Notes: a model not told the origin generated them from the letters alone. DNA of 64,000 nucleotides from Streptomyces cylindrosporus (GCF_022698165.1 NZ_JALDAY010000003.1:372001-436000); one strand, 5' to 3'. Shown: positions 26,551 through 35,428, numbered from the stretch's first letter. Numbers and translations: made by a program.

Positions 26551-27114
26551 GTGAATCTTGACCATGTATTCGTCTGCGGGCACCCGGCCCTCGACTTCGC
26601 GGCCACCCTCCGAGCCCGCCGCTCGACCCGGTTCGAGATGTTCGTGACGCCGGAGCGGCTGAATGCCTGGTACCTGGAGTCCGGGCTGGTGGACACGATC
26701 ACCCCGGGCAAGGAGGACGACGTACGCGAGGCGACGACCCTGCGCGAGGCGTTGTACCGGCTCGTCACCGACCGACGGCTCGGCGAGGAGCCCGACCGGG
26801 AGGCGCTCGCCGTGCTGAACGCCGCGGCGCGCAAGACGCCTGTGACGCCCCAGCTGACCCTGACGGGCCGGCACACCGAGGCGACCCCCGAGCAGGCGCT
26901 GGCGACCGTCGCCCGGCAGGCGGTGGAGCTGCTCAGCGGCCCGGACGTCCCCCTGCTGAAGGAGTGCGGCAACCCCGAGTGCACCCGGGTCTACATCGAC
27001 CGCTCCCGGGGCATGCGCCGCCAGTGGTGCGGCATGGAGTCCTGCGGCAACAAGATCAAGGCCGCGGCATACCGGGCCCGCAAGAAGACGGCCCCGGCCG
27101 CGGCCGCACGCTGA
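26551..27114 (+). CDS. CGNR zinc-finger transcriptional regulator (ABATE domain)
   Basis: 187 residues. The N-terminal ~130 residues are an ABATE (putative stress-induced regulator) domain starting CGHPALDFAATLRAR. The C-terminal ~45 residues are the CGNR zinc finger: KECGNPECTRVYIDRS, then RRQWCGMESCGNKIKAAAYR. Such proteins are DNA-binding regulators. The GTG start has no Shine-Dalgarno and lies against the 21-bp operator, so a leaderless or tightly repressed mRNA is possible. The same operator occurs before the aldehyde dehydrogenase, the hydrolase remnant and the MsrA/TetR pair. Confidence 0.9.
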   Translation: MNLDHVFVCGHPALDFAATLRARRSTRFEMFVTPERLNAWYLESGLVDTITPGKEDDVREATTLREALYRLVTDRRLGEEPDREALAVLNAAARKTPVTPQLTLTGRHTEATPEQALATVARQAVELLSGPDVPLLKECGNPECTRVYIDRSRGMRRQWCGMESCGNKIKAAAYRARKKTAPAAAAR

Positions 27115-27139
27115 CCGGCACATCCATCACCACGACCGC

Positions 27140-28583
27140 TCACACGGTGATCGTCTTGTACTCGGTGTAGGTCCCGAGTCCGACCGCGCCGTACTCGCGC
27201 CCGATACCGCTCGCCTTGAAGCCGCCGAACGGGCCGTCGAAGGCGACGGAGGCACCGTTGACGGTGACCGTTCCGGTGCGGACGCGGCGGGCGACCGCCA
27301 GGGCGTGCTCCTCGTCGGAGGACCAGACACCGCCGGAGAGGCCGTACTCGGAGTCGTTGGCGATACGGACCGCGTCGTCCTCGTCGTCGTAGGCGATGAC
27401 CACCAGGACCGGGCCGAAGATCTCCTCCTGCGCGATCCGCATGGAGTTGTCGACGTCGGCGAAGACGGTGGGCGTGACGTAGTTCCCCTTCTCCAGCCCC
27501 TCCGGCACCTGCGGGCCGCCGGTGACCAGGCGGGCGCCCTCCTTGATGCCGAGCCGGATGTAGTCGCGCACCCGCTCCTGCTGGTCGGGGCGGATCATCG
27601 GGCCGACGAAGGTGTCGGGGTCGCTCGGGTCGCCGACCTTCAGCGACTCCACCAGCGTCTTGAGCCCGCTCACGACCTCCTCGTAGCGGCTGCGCGGGGC
27701 CAGGATCCTGGTCTGGGCGATGCAGGACTCGCCGTTGTTGAGCAGCGAGCCGAACCTCAGCCCCGCGACGGCCTTCTCGATGTCGGCGTCGGGCAGGATG
27801 ATCGCGGCGGACTTGCCGCCCAACTCCAGGCTCACCCCGCTTGAGTTGCTCACCGGCGATCGAGGCGATACGGCGGCCGGCCCGCGTCGAGCCGGTGAAG
27901 GCGATCTTGTCGACGTCCCGGTGCGAGACCAGGTACTCGCTGGTCCCGCGGTCCGCCGGCAGGACGCTGACCACCCCCTCGGGCAGGTCCAGCCACTCCA
28001 GCAGCTCGGCCAGGAAACCCATGCTCAGCGAGTTCTCCGGGGACACCTTCAGGACCACGGAGTTGCCCGCGAGCAGCGCGGGGATGATCTTCGCGGTGGC
28101 CGCGGAGTAGGGCGAGTTCCACGGGATCACGGCGGCCACGACGCCGATCGCCTCGCGGCGCACCACGCTGCGGACCGGGGACGCGGGGTCGGAGGGCGCG
28201 AGCGTCTCCTCCCAGCCGAACTCCTCGGCCGCCTTGAGGTAGGCGTTGGCCTGCCGGGTCAGTCCGGGCTGTCCGGCGCGGGTGAACCAGCCGGCCGAGC
28301 CGTTCTCCAGCGAGATCAACTCCGCGATCCGCTCGGCGTTCTGCTCGCGCAGGGCGTTGAACTGCCTGAGTACGGCGATCCGTTCGGCGGGCGGGGTGAG
28401 ACGCCACTCGCCCGCCTCGAAGGACGCCCGCGCCGCGGCGACCGCGCGGTCCACGTCCGCCGGCTGCGCCTGCGCGGCGCGGCCGATCACCGACCGGTCG
28501 TGCGGCGAGGCGATGTCGAGCAGCCCGGGACTGCTCGGCTCGACCCAGGAACCCCCGATGAAAAGCCGGTCGTAGGTAACCAT
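27140..28583 (-). pseudogene. Aldehyde dehydrogenase, frameshifted by one base
   Basis: Two reading frames together encode a full ~480-residue NAD(P)-dependent aldehyde dehydrogenase. The first half begins MVTYDRLFIGGSW and runs through VIPWNSPYSAA and IAFTGSTRAGRRIA. The second half resumes at VSLELGGKSAAIIL and holds the catalytic cysteine (NNGESCIAQTRIL) and the C-terminal FGGFKASGIGREYG. The join falls at four C bases (27835-27838, plus strand) where three would restore the frame. Everything else is intact, so the mutation is recent or a sequencing error in a short homopolymer. An operator of the CGNR set lies 53 bases upstream. Confidence 0.85.
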
Positions 28584-28635
28584 GTGCGCCCCTTCTCCGC
28601 TTAACTGTCACTCCAATGTAGCACTTACGCCTTAC

Positions 28636-28656
28636 ATCACTGGCTTGACAGGTGAC
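28636..28656 (+). promoter_or_regulatory. CGNR-type operator before the aldehyde dehydrogenase and hydrolase remnant
   Basis: Third copy of the 21-bp operator, 18 of 21 positions identical to the autoregulatory copy and with the same invariant core CTTGACAGGTGAC. It lies between the divergent aldehyde dehydrogenase gene and the alpha/beta-hydrolase remnant. Confidence 0.68.
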
Positions 28657-28674
28657 ACATGACGGAGGATTCGG

Positions 28675-28927
28675 ATGATCGACAAAGGCGGGTGTCCTGG
28701 ACATCGGTTACGCCGAGGCCGGCCCCGCCCACGCCGACCAGGGCTACCGTTGCGACCGCTACGAGAAGCCACTGGCGGCCCAGCCGCCGATCGGCGTTCC
28801 CACCATCACCCTCGACCCGGCGCTGGCCCCCTTCACGCCGGCCGGCGATCGCCGGCGTCGGTCACAACCTGCCGCAGGAGGCACCCGCCGGCTTCGCCCG
28901 GGCGGTGGTCGACGCCGACCACCTCTG
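28675..28927 (+). pseudogene. Alpha/beta-hydrolase remnant with large internal deletion
   Basis: An ATG with GGAGG 7 bases upstream opens the region. One base out of frame comes VLDIGYAEAGPAH, the usual beginning of an epoxide-hydrolase-like alpha/beta-hydrolase. This jumps directly to YEKPLAAQPPIGVPTITLD and, in another frame, to IAGVGHNLPQEAPAGFARAV, the last ~60 residues with the catalytic His. The central ~200 residues, including the nucleophile elbow, are gone. At least two frameshifts follow. It is dead, but its position behind a CGNR-type operator suggests it once belonged to that regulon. Confidence 0.75.
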
Positions 28928-28952
28928 GCCGTCAGCCGGGACGGACAGCGAA

Positions 28953-28984
28953 GCGGCCGGGAAAGGGATCCCCTTCCCGGCCGC
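28953..28984 (-). terminator. Hairpin terminator downstream of msrA
   Basis: GCGGCCGGGAA (28953-28963) pairs perfectly with TTCCCGGCCGC (28974-28984), and further GGG/CCC pairing is possible inside. It lies 24 bases after the stop of the minus-strand MsrA gene and also closes the hydrolase remnant on the other strand. Confidence 0.78.
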
Positions 28985-29007
28985 CGACCGCTTCCGTGCC
29001 GGTTTTC

Positions 29008-29523
29008 TCAGGCCTCGGTGCGCCTGGGCAGGCGCCAGTTGGGGCGCGGGAAGTGGCAGGTGTAGCCGTTCGGGTAGCGCTGGAGATAGTCCTGGTGCTC
29101 CGGCTCGGCCTCCCAGAACGGGCCCGCCGGCACCACCTCGGTCACGACCGGTCCCGGCCACAGCCCGGACGCGTCGACGTCGGCGATGGTGTCCTCGGCG
29201 ATGCTGCGCTGCTTGTCGTCGAAGTAGAAGATGGCCGAGCGGTAGCTGGCGCCGATGTCGTTGCCCTGGCGGTTGCGTGTGCTCGGGTCGTGGATCTGGA
29301 AGAAGTACTCCAGGATCGTCCGGTAGTCGGTGACCGCGGGGTCGAAGACGATCTCGATCGCCTCCGCGTGGTTCCCGTGGTCGCGATAGGTGGCGTTGGG
29401 CTTGCTGTCGTCGCCGCTGTAGCCCACCCGGGTGCGCACCACCCCGGGCAGCGCCCGGATCAGCTCCTGCATGCCCCAGAAGCAGCCACCCGCCAGCAGC
29501 GCCTTCTCCTCGGCGTCACTCAT
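29008..29523 (-). CDS. msrA: Peptide-methionine (S)-S-oxide reductase MsrA
   Basis: 171 residues, the usual size. The catalytic motif [10 protein letters not shown] (Cys near residue 14), [18 protein letters not shown] and [19 protein letters not shown] are all present. The enzyme reduces methionine-S-sulfoxide in the cytoplasm using thioredoxin. The ATG has GGGAGG 4 bases upstream. A copy of the CGNR-type operator lies 82 bases upstream, so it may be induced together with the other genes of that set. The partner MsrB is encoded separately at 45 kb. Confidence 0.96.
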   Translation of the reverse strand: MSDAEEKALLAGGCFWGMQELIRALPGVVRTRVGYSGDDSKPNATYRDHGNHAEAIEIVFDPAVTDYRTILEYFFQIHDPSTRNRQGNDIGASYRSAIFYFDDKQRSIAEDTIADVDASGLWPGPVVTEVVPAGPFWEAEPEHQDYLQRYPNGYTCHFPRPNWRLPRRTEA

Positions 29524-29604
29524 GGCACCTCCCTTTCCGTCCATGTCCGCGTGTCCACGCAGGCTCCAGCCTCGCACGTCGGCCGTGAAACCGAGTCTAC
29601 CAGC

Positions 29605-29625
29605 GTCACCATCTTGACAGGTGAC
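29605..29625 (+). promoter_or_regulatory. CGNR-type operator between msrA and a TetR gene
   Basis: Fourth copy of the 21-bp operator, 20 of 21 positions identical to the autoregulatory copy. It lies between the divergent MsrA gene and the TetR gene and could control both. Confidence 0.7.
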
Positions 29626-29651
29626 GGTCTCGGGCCTGCGCACCCGGCCAC

Positions 29652-29657
29652 TAGGCT
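29652..29657 (+). promoter_or_regulatory. -10 box for a leaderless TetR transcript
   Basis: TAGGCT lies 7 bases before the GTG start at 29665 and no Shine-Dalgarno is present. This arrangement indicates transcription starting at or next to the start codon. Confidence 0.5.
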
Positions 29658-29664
29658 GGGTGCG

Positions 29665-30252
29665 GTGAGAGCCGACGCCGCGCGCAATCTGGAAGCCGTC
29701 CTGACCACCGGCGCGCGCATGCTGGCCGCCGACCCCGCCGCCACCATCGCGAGCATCGCCGCCGAGGCGGGCGTGGACCGGCGTACCGTCTACCGCCGTT
29801 TCTCCTCCCGCGAGGAACTCCTCGCCGCCATCTACGAGTCCCGGCTCACTGCCATCGAGCACGCCATCGAGGACGCGCGACTGCGCGAGGCACCCGTCGC
29901 CGTGGCCCTGCACCGCTACGTCGAGAACATCATCGCCGTCAACCGCACCTGGCCCGTCGACCTCGCCCGCATGCTGGCCGACGAGAGCGTCCGCGCCCGC
30001 CGCGACGCGTCCGTCCGCGAGGTCGACGCCTTCCTCGACCGCGCCACCGAGGAAGGCCTGCTGCGCCGCGGCCTCCCGGCGGGCTGGGTGAGCGCCCTGC
30101 TGCCCCAGCTCATGCACCTCGTCTCCCGCCAACTGCCCGAACTGAGCCCCGGCCGGGCGGCGGACGTGGTCGTCGACACCCTGCTCAACGGCGTCGGGCC
30201 TTCCTCGACGAGCAAGTCCGATCTCCGGTCAGTGGTCACGCGCGATCAGTGA
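29665..30252 (+). CDS. TetR family transcriptional regulator
   Basis: 195 residues. The N-terminal HTH is typical ([32 protein letters not shown]), followed by a helical ligand-binding domain without a recognisable subfamily signature. The GTG start has no ribosome-binding site but a TAGGCT box 7 bases upstream, so the message is probably leaderless. It is divergent from msrA with the CGNR-type operator between them. Its own target is unknown; the gene downstream on the same strand is only a remnant. Confidence 0.88.
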   Translation: MRADAARNLEAVLTTGARMLAADPAATIASIAAEAGVDRRTVYRRFSSREELLAAIYESRLTAIEHAIEDARLREAPVAVALHRYVENIIAVNRTWPVDLARMLADESVRARRDASVREVDAFLDRATEEGLLRRGLPAGWVSALLPQLMHLVSRQLPELSPGRAADVVVDTLLNGVGPSSTSKSDLRSVVTRDQ

Positions 30253-30370
30253 CCGGGGGGTCGGCGCGTTGGCTGCGTCGCCGTGCCGGATCGCGGCGGC
30301 CATCGCGAGGACGCGTTGGCGAGGCGGACGGCGACGCCCGTCTTCGACCGGGAGGGCCGGATCCCGGGCC

Positions 30371-30514
30371 GGGTTGCGGCAGGCGGTCGGACTCGACGAC
30401 TCCAGGGTCTCGCGCTCGATTCGCCGCGTGGAGGACGCCGGCCTGGTCACCCCGGGCCGCGCCGAGCACGGCCGACGGGCGTTCGCGCACGGAGTGGCTC
30501 CGGGCGGCCACGGC
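30371..30514 (+). pseudogene. MarR-type regulator remnant (HTH only)
   Basis: The frame reads GLRQAVGLDDSRVSRSIRRV then EDAGLV, the recognition-helix and wing region of a MarR-family regulator, without the N-terminal and C-terminal dimerisation helices. No start codon or ribosome-binding site fits, and the frame runs into the convergent dehydrogenase gene. It belongs to the decayed strip that begins at 27 kb. Confidence 0.5.
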
Positions 30515-31531
30515 TCAGTGGCCGTCGCGGACGACCAGGGGCTTGCGCAGGCCCGCGGCCAGCGCGGCGGGTGCGTCGTCGTAGCCGACGATGTCGGAGA
30601 AGACGGGTGCCGGGTCGACCTTCCCGGCGGCCAGCAGGTCGAGCACGTCCGGGATGCTGGGCAGGACGTCCGGGCGTCCGGTGGAGAAGGTGACGCCGTT
30701 CATGTACATCGGGAACAGGGGCAGGGCCACGTCCGCGAAGTAGATGCCGACGCTGTGGCAGTGTCCGGACGGGCCGGTCGCGGCGAGCGCGGCGCGCAGG
30801 CCCGCCGGGCGCCCGGAGGCGTCGACGGTCACCCGGAAGTCCCGTGCCCGGGGCGGCTCTTCGAGGATCTCGGCGCCGAGGCCACGGGCGAGTTCGACGG
30901 CGGCGGGTTCGTAGGGGTCGACGTAGACGACGGCAGCGGCGCCGAGCGCCTTCGCGAAGGCCACCGCGTACACCCCGATGGAGCCGGTCCCGCCCATCAC
31001 CAGCACCTCGGCGCCGGGGGCCGCGCGCAGCCCGGAGGCCACGGACCGGTAGGCGTCGGTGAGGTTGTCACTGGCTGACGCGGCCGCGCGGGCGCTGACC
31101 CCGGTCGGCAGCGGGACCAGGGCGTGGTCGGCCCACGGGACACGCACGGCGTCCGAGAACAGGCCGCCGAAGTCGCCGCCGAGCGGCAGGCCGTACATGG
31201 CGTGGCGCGGCACGCGCTCACAGTTCGCGGTACGGCCGTCCGCGCACGCGGCACACGTCCCGCAGCAGATGTGCCAGGGCACGACGACGAGTTGGCCGGG
31301 GTGCAGCCCGCGGACGCCGTCGCCTACCTCCAGCACCTCCGCGACGGCCTCGTGGCCCAGCGCGAACGGGCCCTCGAAGGGTGTGAGCCCCGCGATGACC
31401 GCCCGGTCGAGATCGCAGGTGGTCGACGCCACCGGCCGTACGATCGCGTCGCCGTCCTCCCGCAACTCCGGTGCGGGGACCTCGACATGGCGCAGGGTGC
31501 CGGGTTTCACGAACTCCAGCCGTCGAATCAC
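30515..31531 (-). CDS. Zinc-dependent alcohol dehydrogenase (MDR family)
   Basis: 338 residues. Catalytic zinc ligands are in STTCDLDRAV and GHEAVAEVLEVGD; the structural-zinc lobe is CGTCAACADGRTANC; the cofactor loop is VMGGTGSIGVYAVAFAKALG. It should oxidise an alcohol or polyol with NAD(P). The GTG at 31531 has GGAGG 7 bases upstream; an in-frame ATG 33 bases earlier is less well placed. It is divergent from the M20 peptidase gene, and the intergenic region shares a sequence element with the promoter of the TetR/peptide-transporter pair. Confidence 0.9.
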   Translation of the reverse strand: MIRRLEFVKPGTLRHVEVPAPELREDGDAIVRPVASTTCDLDRAVIAGLTPFEGPFALGHEAVAEVLEVGDGVRGLHPGQLVVVPWHICCGTCAACADGRTANCERVPRHAMYGLPLGGDFGGLFSDAVRVPWADHALVPLPTGVSARAAASASDNLTDAYRSVASGLRAAPGAEVLVMGGTGSIGVYAVAFAKALGAAAVVYVDPYEPAAVELARGLGAEILEEPPRARDFRVTVDASGRPAGLRAALAATGPSGHCHSVGIYFADVALPLFPMYMNGVTFSTGRPDVLPSIPDVLDLLAAGKVDPAPVFSDIVGYDDAPAALAAGLRKPLVVRDGH

Positions 31532-31580
31532 GGTCGCGCCTCCAGGTAAGTCGCTCGTCATCGTGCCCGGCAAAGATAGC

Positions 31581-31615
31581 AACGCATATTGACTATCTTC
31601 TAGACTATCTGCATG
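31581..31615. promoter_or_regulatory. Shared regulatory element A, divergent ADH/M20 promoter
   Basis: The region reads AACGCATATTGACTATCT and continues with a second GACTATCT direct repeat and GCAT. The same words, AACGCATA and CTATCT-N-CAT, recur at 33596-33623 in the TetR promoter, where 7 central bases are missing. It is a candidate operator of the TetR regulator at 32780-33511. Confidence 0.5.
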
Positions 31616-31646
31616 GTGATGGTCCATCGATCGGAAGGGAGCCGCC

Positions 31647-32765
31647 TTGTCCTTCAGTTCCGGTTCCACACCCCCAGAACGCTTCACCCGGCGACTGGGG
31701 CAACTGGTGGACATCGAGACGCCGTCGGGCTGGGACCGAGGGCTGAACGACACCTACGACCTGCTCGAAGCCTGGGCGGGCACCGCGCTGGGCCGCCCCG
31801 AACGGATCGTCTCCGGCGGGGTGCCGCACCTGTACTGGCGCGGCGCGGATCCCGCCGTACCGAAGAGCAACCGCGTCCTCCTGCTCGGGCACGCCGACAC
31901 GGTGTGGCCGCTCGGCACCCTGGCGGAGAACCCGTTCGCCGTGGCGGGAACGCGCGCGACCGGCCCCGGGGTCTTCGACATGAAGGCGGGCCTCGTCCTC
32001 GCCTTCGAGGCACTCGCACAGGCGGGGGACGTCGCCCACGTCAGCATGATCGTGACCGGCGACGAGGAGCAGGGGTCGACCACCTCGCGCGCCCTCGTCG
32101 AGAAGGCGGCCGGGGCCTGCGGCGCGGTCCTGGTGCTGGAACCCGGCGAGGGCGGCGCGCTCAAGACCGCTCGCAAGGGGGTGGCGCAGTACCGCCTCGG
32201 GGTCAACGGCCGGGCGGCGCACGCCGGCCTCGAACCGCACAACGGTGTCAACGCGCTGATCGAGCTGGCCCACCAGGTGCTGACGATCAGTGAGCTCGCC
32301 GACCTCGACCGGGGGACCACCGTCACGCCCACGGTGGGCAAGGCGGGCACGACCACCAACACCGTTCCGGAGCAGGCGTTCGTGGACGTCGACGTGCGGG
32401 CCTGGGAGCAGGCGGAACTGGAACGGGTGGAACGGGAGCTACGGGCGCTGCGCCCACGGGAGCCCGGCGCCGAACTCGCCTTCCAGGGCAGCGTCAACCG
32501 CGGCCCGCTGGAACGCGGGATGTCCGTCGGCCTGCTGCGCTCCGCCCGGGTGGTCGCCGAGCGGCTGGGGCTCGCCCCGGTCGCCGAGACCGGCGTCGGC
32601 GGCGGCTCGGACGGCAACATCACCGCGAGTCTGGGGGTGCCGACCCTGGACGGCCTGGGCCCGGACGGCGGTGGCGCACACGCCCGCCACGAGTGGGTGG
32701 ACCTCACCTCCGTCCGGGACCGTGCGTCACTCGTCGCCGGTCTCCTGGCCGACCGGGCACCCTGA
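31647..32765 (+). CDS. M20 family metallopeptidase, glutamate carboxypeptidase-like
   Basis: 372 residues. M20 zinc-ligand motifs are complete: LLLGHADTVWPLGT, PGVFDMKAGLVLAFEAL, VTGDEEQGSTTS and the final histidine in GGGAHARHEWVDL. The closest family type is CPG2-like carboxypeptidases that release C-terminal amino acids from peptides or N-acyl compounds. No signal peptide, so it acts in the cytoplasm. The start is TTG with AGGGAG 5 bases upstream. It converges on the TetR gene and probably uses substrates brought in by the adjacent peptide importer. Confidence 0.88.
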   Translation: MSFSSGSTPPERFTRRLGQLVDIETPSGWDRGLNDTYDLLEAWAGTALGRPERIVSGGVPHLYWRGADPAVPKSNRVLLLGHADTVWPLGTLAENPFAVAGTRATGPGVFDMKAGLVLAFEALAQAGDVAHVSMIVTGDEEQGSTTSRALVEKAAGACGAVLVLEPGEGGALKTARKGVAQYRLGVNGRAAHAGLEPHNGVNALIELAHQVLTISELADLDRGTTVTPTVGKAGTTTNTVPEQAFVDVDVRAWEQAELERVERELRALRPREPGAELAFQGSVNRGPLERGMSVGLLRSARVVAERLGLAPVAETGVGGGSDGNITASLGVPTLDGLGPDGGGAHARHEWVDLTSVRDRASLVAGLLADRAP

Positions 32766-32779
32766 CGTGGGGGCCCCGG

Positions 32780-33511
32780 TCACGCCTCCGTCGACCTGTC
32801 CCGGACGCGCGCCTCCACCGAGTCCAGCAGCATGTCGATCGCGTTGTCGAAGATCCTGGGATCGCCGATCGCCGTCAGCGGCGCCGTCAGGCCTGCGATC
32901 CGCGGGTAGGTGTCCGCCGGAAGGCGGCGGTACTCCAGCTCCCAGGCCAGGGTGTCCCGGTCACGGGAGTCGGGGTCGAGCGCCTGGAGCCCGGCCTCCA
33001 TCGCGGACAGCGAGCGGATGACGTTCCCGAAGACCCGGACGAACATCACCGCCTCCTCGTCGTCGAGGCCGGCCCGGTGCAGGCAGTCGAGGGCGAACTC
33101 GACGTTCGCGAACTCGGTCGGCCGGCGCGTCGTCCGCGCTGCCATCTGCCAGGCGAACACCGGATACCGCAGGTAGTGCTCGTGGATGTACCGGGCCTGG
33201 GTGCGCAGGTCCTCGCGCCAGGAGTCGGTGGCCTTCAGCTGTCCGCCGTAGGACCGCGCCCGCAGGTCGTCGATGAGCTCCAGGATCAGCTCGTCCTTGT
33301 CGCGGAAGTGGCGGTACAGCGAGGTCGGGTGGGCGTGCAGCTCCTTGGCCAGGGCCTGGAAGGTGAACCCCTCCAGACCGTCCCGGGAGGCGACCTTCTC
33401 CGCCGCGTCCAGGATCACCCGCCGGCTGAGCGTGTCCCGCGCCAGCCGCCGCCGTCCCCCGGTCCCGCTCGCCGCAGCCGCCTTGCCCTCGCCCGCGCGC
33501 GCACCACTCAT
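32780..33511 (-). CDS. TetR family regulator of the peptide-uptake block
   Basis: 243 residues. N-terminal HTH (FTFQALAKELHAHPTSLYRHFRDKDELILELI) after a ~25-residue basic Ala/Gly-rich tail, then a TetR-C type helical domain. It is divergent from the peptide-binding lipoprotein gene; the element at 33596-33623 lies in between and is echoed in the ADH/M20 promoter. I infer that it represses the transporter, the M20 peptidase and the dehydrogenase until an effector is present. Confidence 0.88.
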   Translation of the reverse strand: MSGARAGEGKAAAASGTGGRRRLARDTLSRRVILDAAEKVASRDGLEGFTFQALAKELHAHPTSLYRHFRDKDELILELIDDLRARSYGGQLKATDSWREDLRTQARYIHEHYLRYPVFAWQMAARTTRRPTEFANVEFALDCLHRAGLDDEEAVMFVRVFGNVIRSLSAMEAGLQALDPDSRDRDTLAWELEYRRLPADTYPRIAGLTAPLTAIGDPRIFDNAIDMLLDSVEARVRDRSTEA

Positions 33512-33595
33512 GCTCTTCCCTTCCCTCGGCTTCCGGGCCGCCGTCGCGACCCTATCGCCTGCGTCGAAACGTTATCCACACACCTAGGCAATGCA

Positions 33596-33623
33596 AACGC
33601 ATAGTTACTAGCCTATCTCCATT
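33596..33623. promoter_or_regulatory. Shared regulatory element B, divergent TetR/transporter promoter
   Basis: AACGCATAGTTACTAGCC followed by TATCTCCAT. It shares AACGCATA and CTATCT-N-CAT with the element at 31581-31615. Flanking GCAATG (33588-33593) and CATTGC copies add a longer dyad. Candidate binding site for the divergent TetR regulator. Confidence 0.5.
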
Positions 33624-33684
33624 GCTAAGTCTTGTGCGGCTCCCTACGATGAGCCCACGGCTTCGCCACGGAAGGTTTCCAGCC

Positions 33685-35397
33685 ATGCCTCAACCGCTCA
33701 CAGCGACCGTTCAGGGCCGGTTCCCGGCCAGACTTCCGGCGGCCGGCGCACTCCTCACCGCACTGACGCTGACCGCCACCGCATGCACCTCAGGGGCTGC
33801 CACCCCGCAGTCGGACACCGGCACGAACGTGCCGGTCAGGCAGGGTGGCAGCCTTGTCATCGGAGCCGAGCAGGAGCCCGACTGCGCCGACTGGATCGGC
33901 ACCTGCGGCGCCTCGATCTGGGGCACGTACATGATGCAGACGGAGACGATCCCGCAGGTCTTCGACGTCCGCCTCAAGGGCGGGAACTGGACACCGGTCC
34001 CCTCGGACCTGATGGCGTCTGAGCCGACCACGAAAACGGTCGGCAAGCAGCAGCAGATCACCTACCGGCTCAACCCGAAGGCCGTCTGGTCCGACGGAAA
34101 GCCGATCACCTCCGCGGACCTGAAGTACACCGCCCTCCAGGTCCGCGACGGCAAGGCGATCTTCGACAAGAGCGGCTACGACCGCATCACGTCGATCGCC
34201 ACCCCCGACGCCGCCACCGCAGTCGTCACCCTCAAGTCCCCGTACGGCAACTGGAAGCAGCTCTTCGGCGCCGGCTACGGCGTACTGCCCTCCCACCTCC
34301 TCCAGGGCAAGGACCGCGACGCCGTCATGAAGGACGGCTACACCTTCAGCGGCGGCCCTTGGAAGATCGCGTCCTGGAAGAAGGGGGTCTCCGTCACCCT
34401 CGTCCCCAACGACCGCTACTGGGGCCCCAAACCGCACCTGGACAAGGTCACCTTCCAGTTCGCCTCGGACACCTCGGCGGCCGTCCAGGCCTTCGCCGGC
34501 GGAACCTTCGACGCCCTCTACCCCACCCCGCAGCTCACCACGGTCGCCCAGATCAAGACGCTGGGCGGCGCGGCCCGCATGCAGGTGCAGTCGCAGACGG
34601 GCAACCTCCAGGCCCTGTGGCTCAACAACGCCAGGTTCCCCTTCGACTCGGCCGCCGTGCGCAAGGCCTTCGCCTACTCGGTCGACCGCGAGGCCATCGT
34701 CAAGCGCCTGTTCGGCTCCTACGGCGTCACCGCTCCCGCACAGAGCTTCCAGTCGCCGCTGGTCTCCCGTTACGCGTCCACGGACTTCTCCGTCTACAAG
34801 CCCGACGCGGCCAAGACTGCGCAGCTGATGACGGCGGACGGGTGGGCGAAGAACGGGAGCGGCTACTGGGCGAAGAACGGCAAGGAGGCCGCGTTCACCG
34901 TCACCTCCCTCGCCGGCAACCAGAGCCGCGAGCTGACCGAGCAGATACTCCAGGCCCAGCTCGCCAAGGCCGGGTTCCGGGTGACGATCAAGAACTCCAC
35001 GCCCGCGGACATCTTCGGCAAGCTCGCCCCGGCAGGTGACTTCCAGGTGGGCCTGTGGAACCTCACCGACTCCTTCCCCAACCCGACCCTGTCCGCGACC
35101 TTCGACAGCACGGCCATCCCGAGCGCCGCCAACGGCCAGTCCGGCATCAACTTCATGCGCATCCGCATCCCGGGCCTGGACCCGGTCCTGGACCGCGTGG
35201 ACACCGAACTGGACGACTCCGCCAGGGTCGCGGACTCGCGCAGGGCGGAGAAGCTCATCGCCGACGCCGTCCCCTCCCTCCCGCTGGCCGCCGTCCCGAA
35301 CATCCTGGTCACCGGCGCGCGCGTCGGCGGACCCCTCTCCATCAACCCGGTGGAAGGTCCCTGGTGGAACCTCGAGGAATGGGGCCTGACGAAGTGA
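33685..35397 (+). CDS. ABC peptide importer, family-5 solute-binding lipoprotein
   Basis: 570 residues. The signal peptide ends LTLTATAC, a slightly unusual lipobox with the lipidated Cys. The remainder is a family-5 (DppA/OppA) extracellular binding domain: YRLNPKAVWSDGKPITSADLKYT, GGPWKIASWKKG, VRKAFAYSVDREAIVKRLFG. It captures a peptide or similar solute for the permease genes that follow 31 bases downstream. The ATG at 33685 follows GGAAGG; ATG codons at 33622-33651 would lengthen the signal peptide implausibly. Confidence 0.92.
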   Translation: MPQPLTATVQGRFPARLPAAGALLTALTLTATACTSGAATPQSDTGTNVPVRQGGSLVIGAEQEPDCADWIGTCGASIWGTYMMQTETIPQVFDVRLKGGNWTPVPSDLMASEPTTKTVGKQQQITYRLNPKAVWSDGKPITSADLKYTALQVRDGKAIFDKSGYDRITSIATPDAATAVVTLKSPYGNWKQLFGAGYGVLPSHLLQGKDRDAVMKDGYTFSGGPWKIASWKKGVSVTLVPNDRYWGPKPHLDKVTFQFASDTSAAVQAFAGGTFDALYPTPQLTTVAQIKTLGGAARMQVQSQTGNLQALWLNNARFPFDSAAVRKAFAYSVDREAIVKRLFGSYGVTAPAQSFQSPLVSRYASTDFSVYKPDAAKTAQLMTADGWAKNGSGYWAKNGKEAAFTVTSLAGNQSRELTEQILQAQLAKAGFRVTIKNSTPADIFGKLAPAGDFQVGLWNLTDSFPNPTLSATFDSTAIPSAANGQSGINFMRIRIPGLDPVLDRVDTELDDSARVADSRRAEKLIADAVPSLPLAAVPNILVTGARVGGPLSINPVEGPWWNLEEWGLTK

Positions 35398-35428
35398 CAC
35401 CGGTCCGCTCACCCCACAGGGGCCTGCC

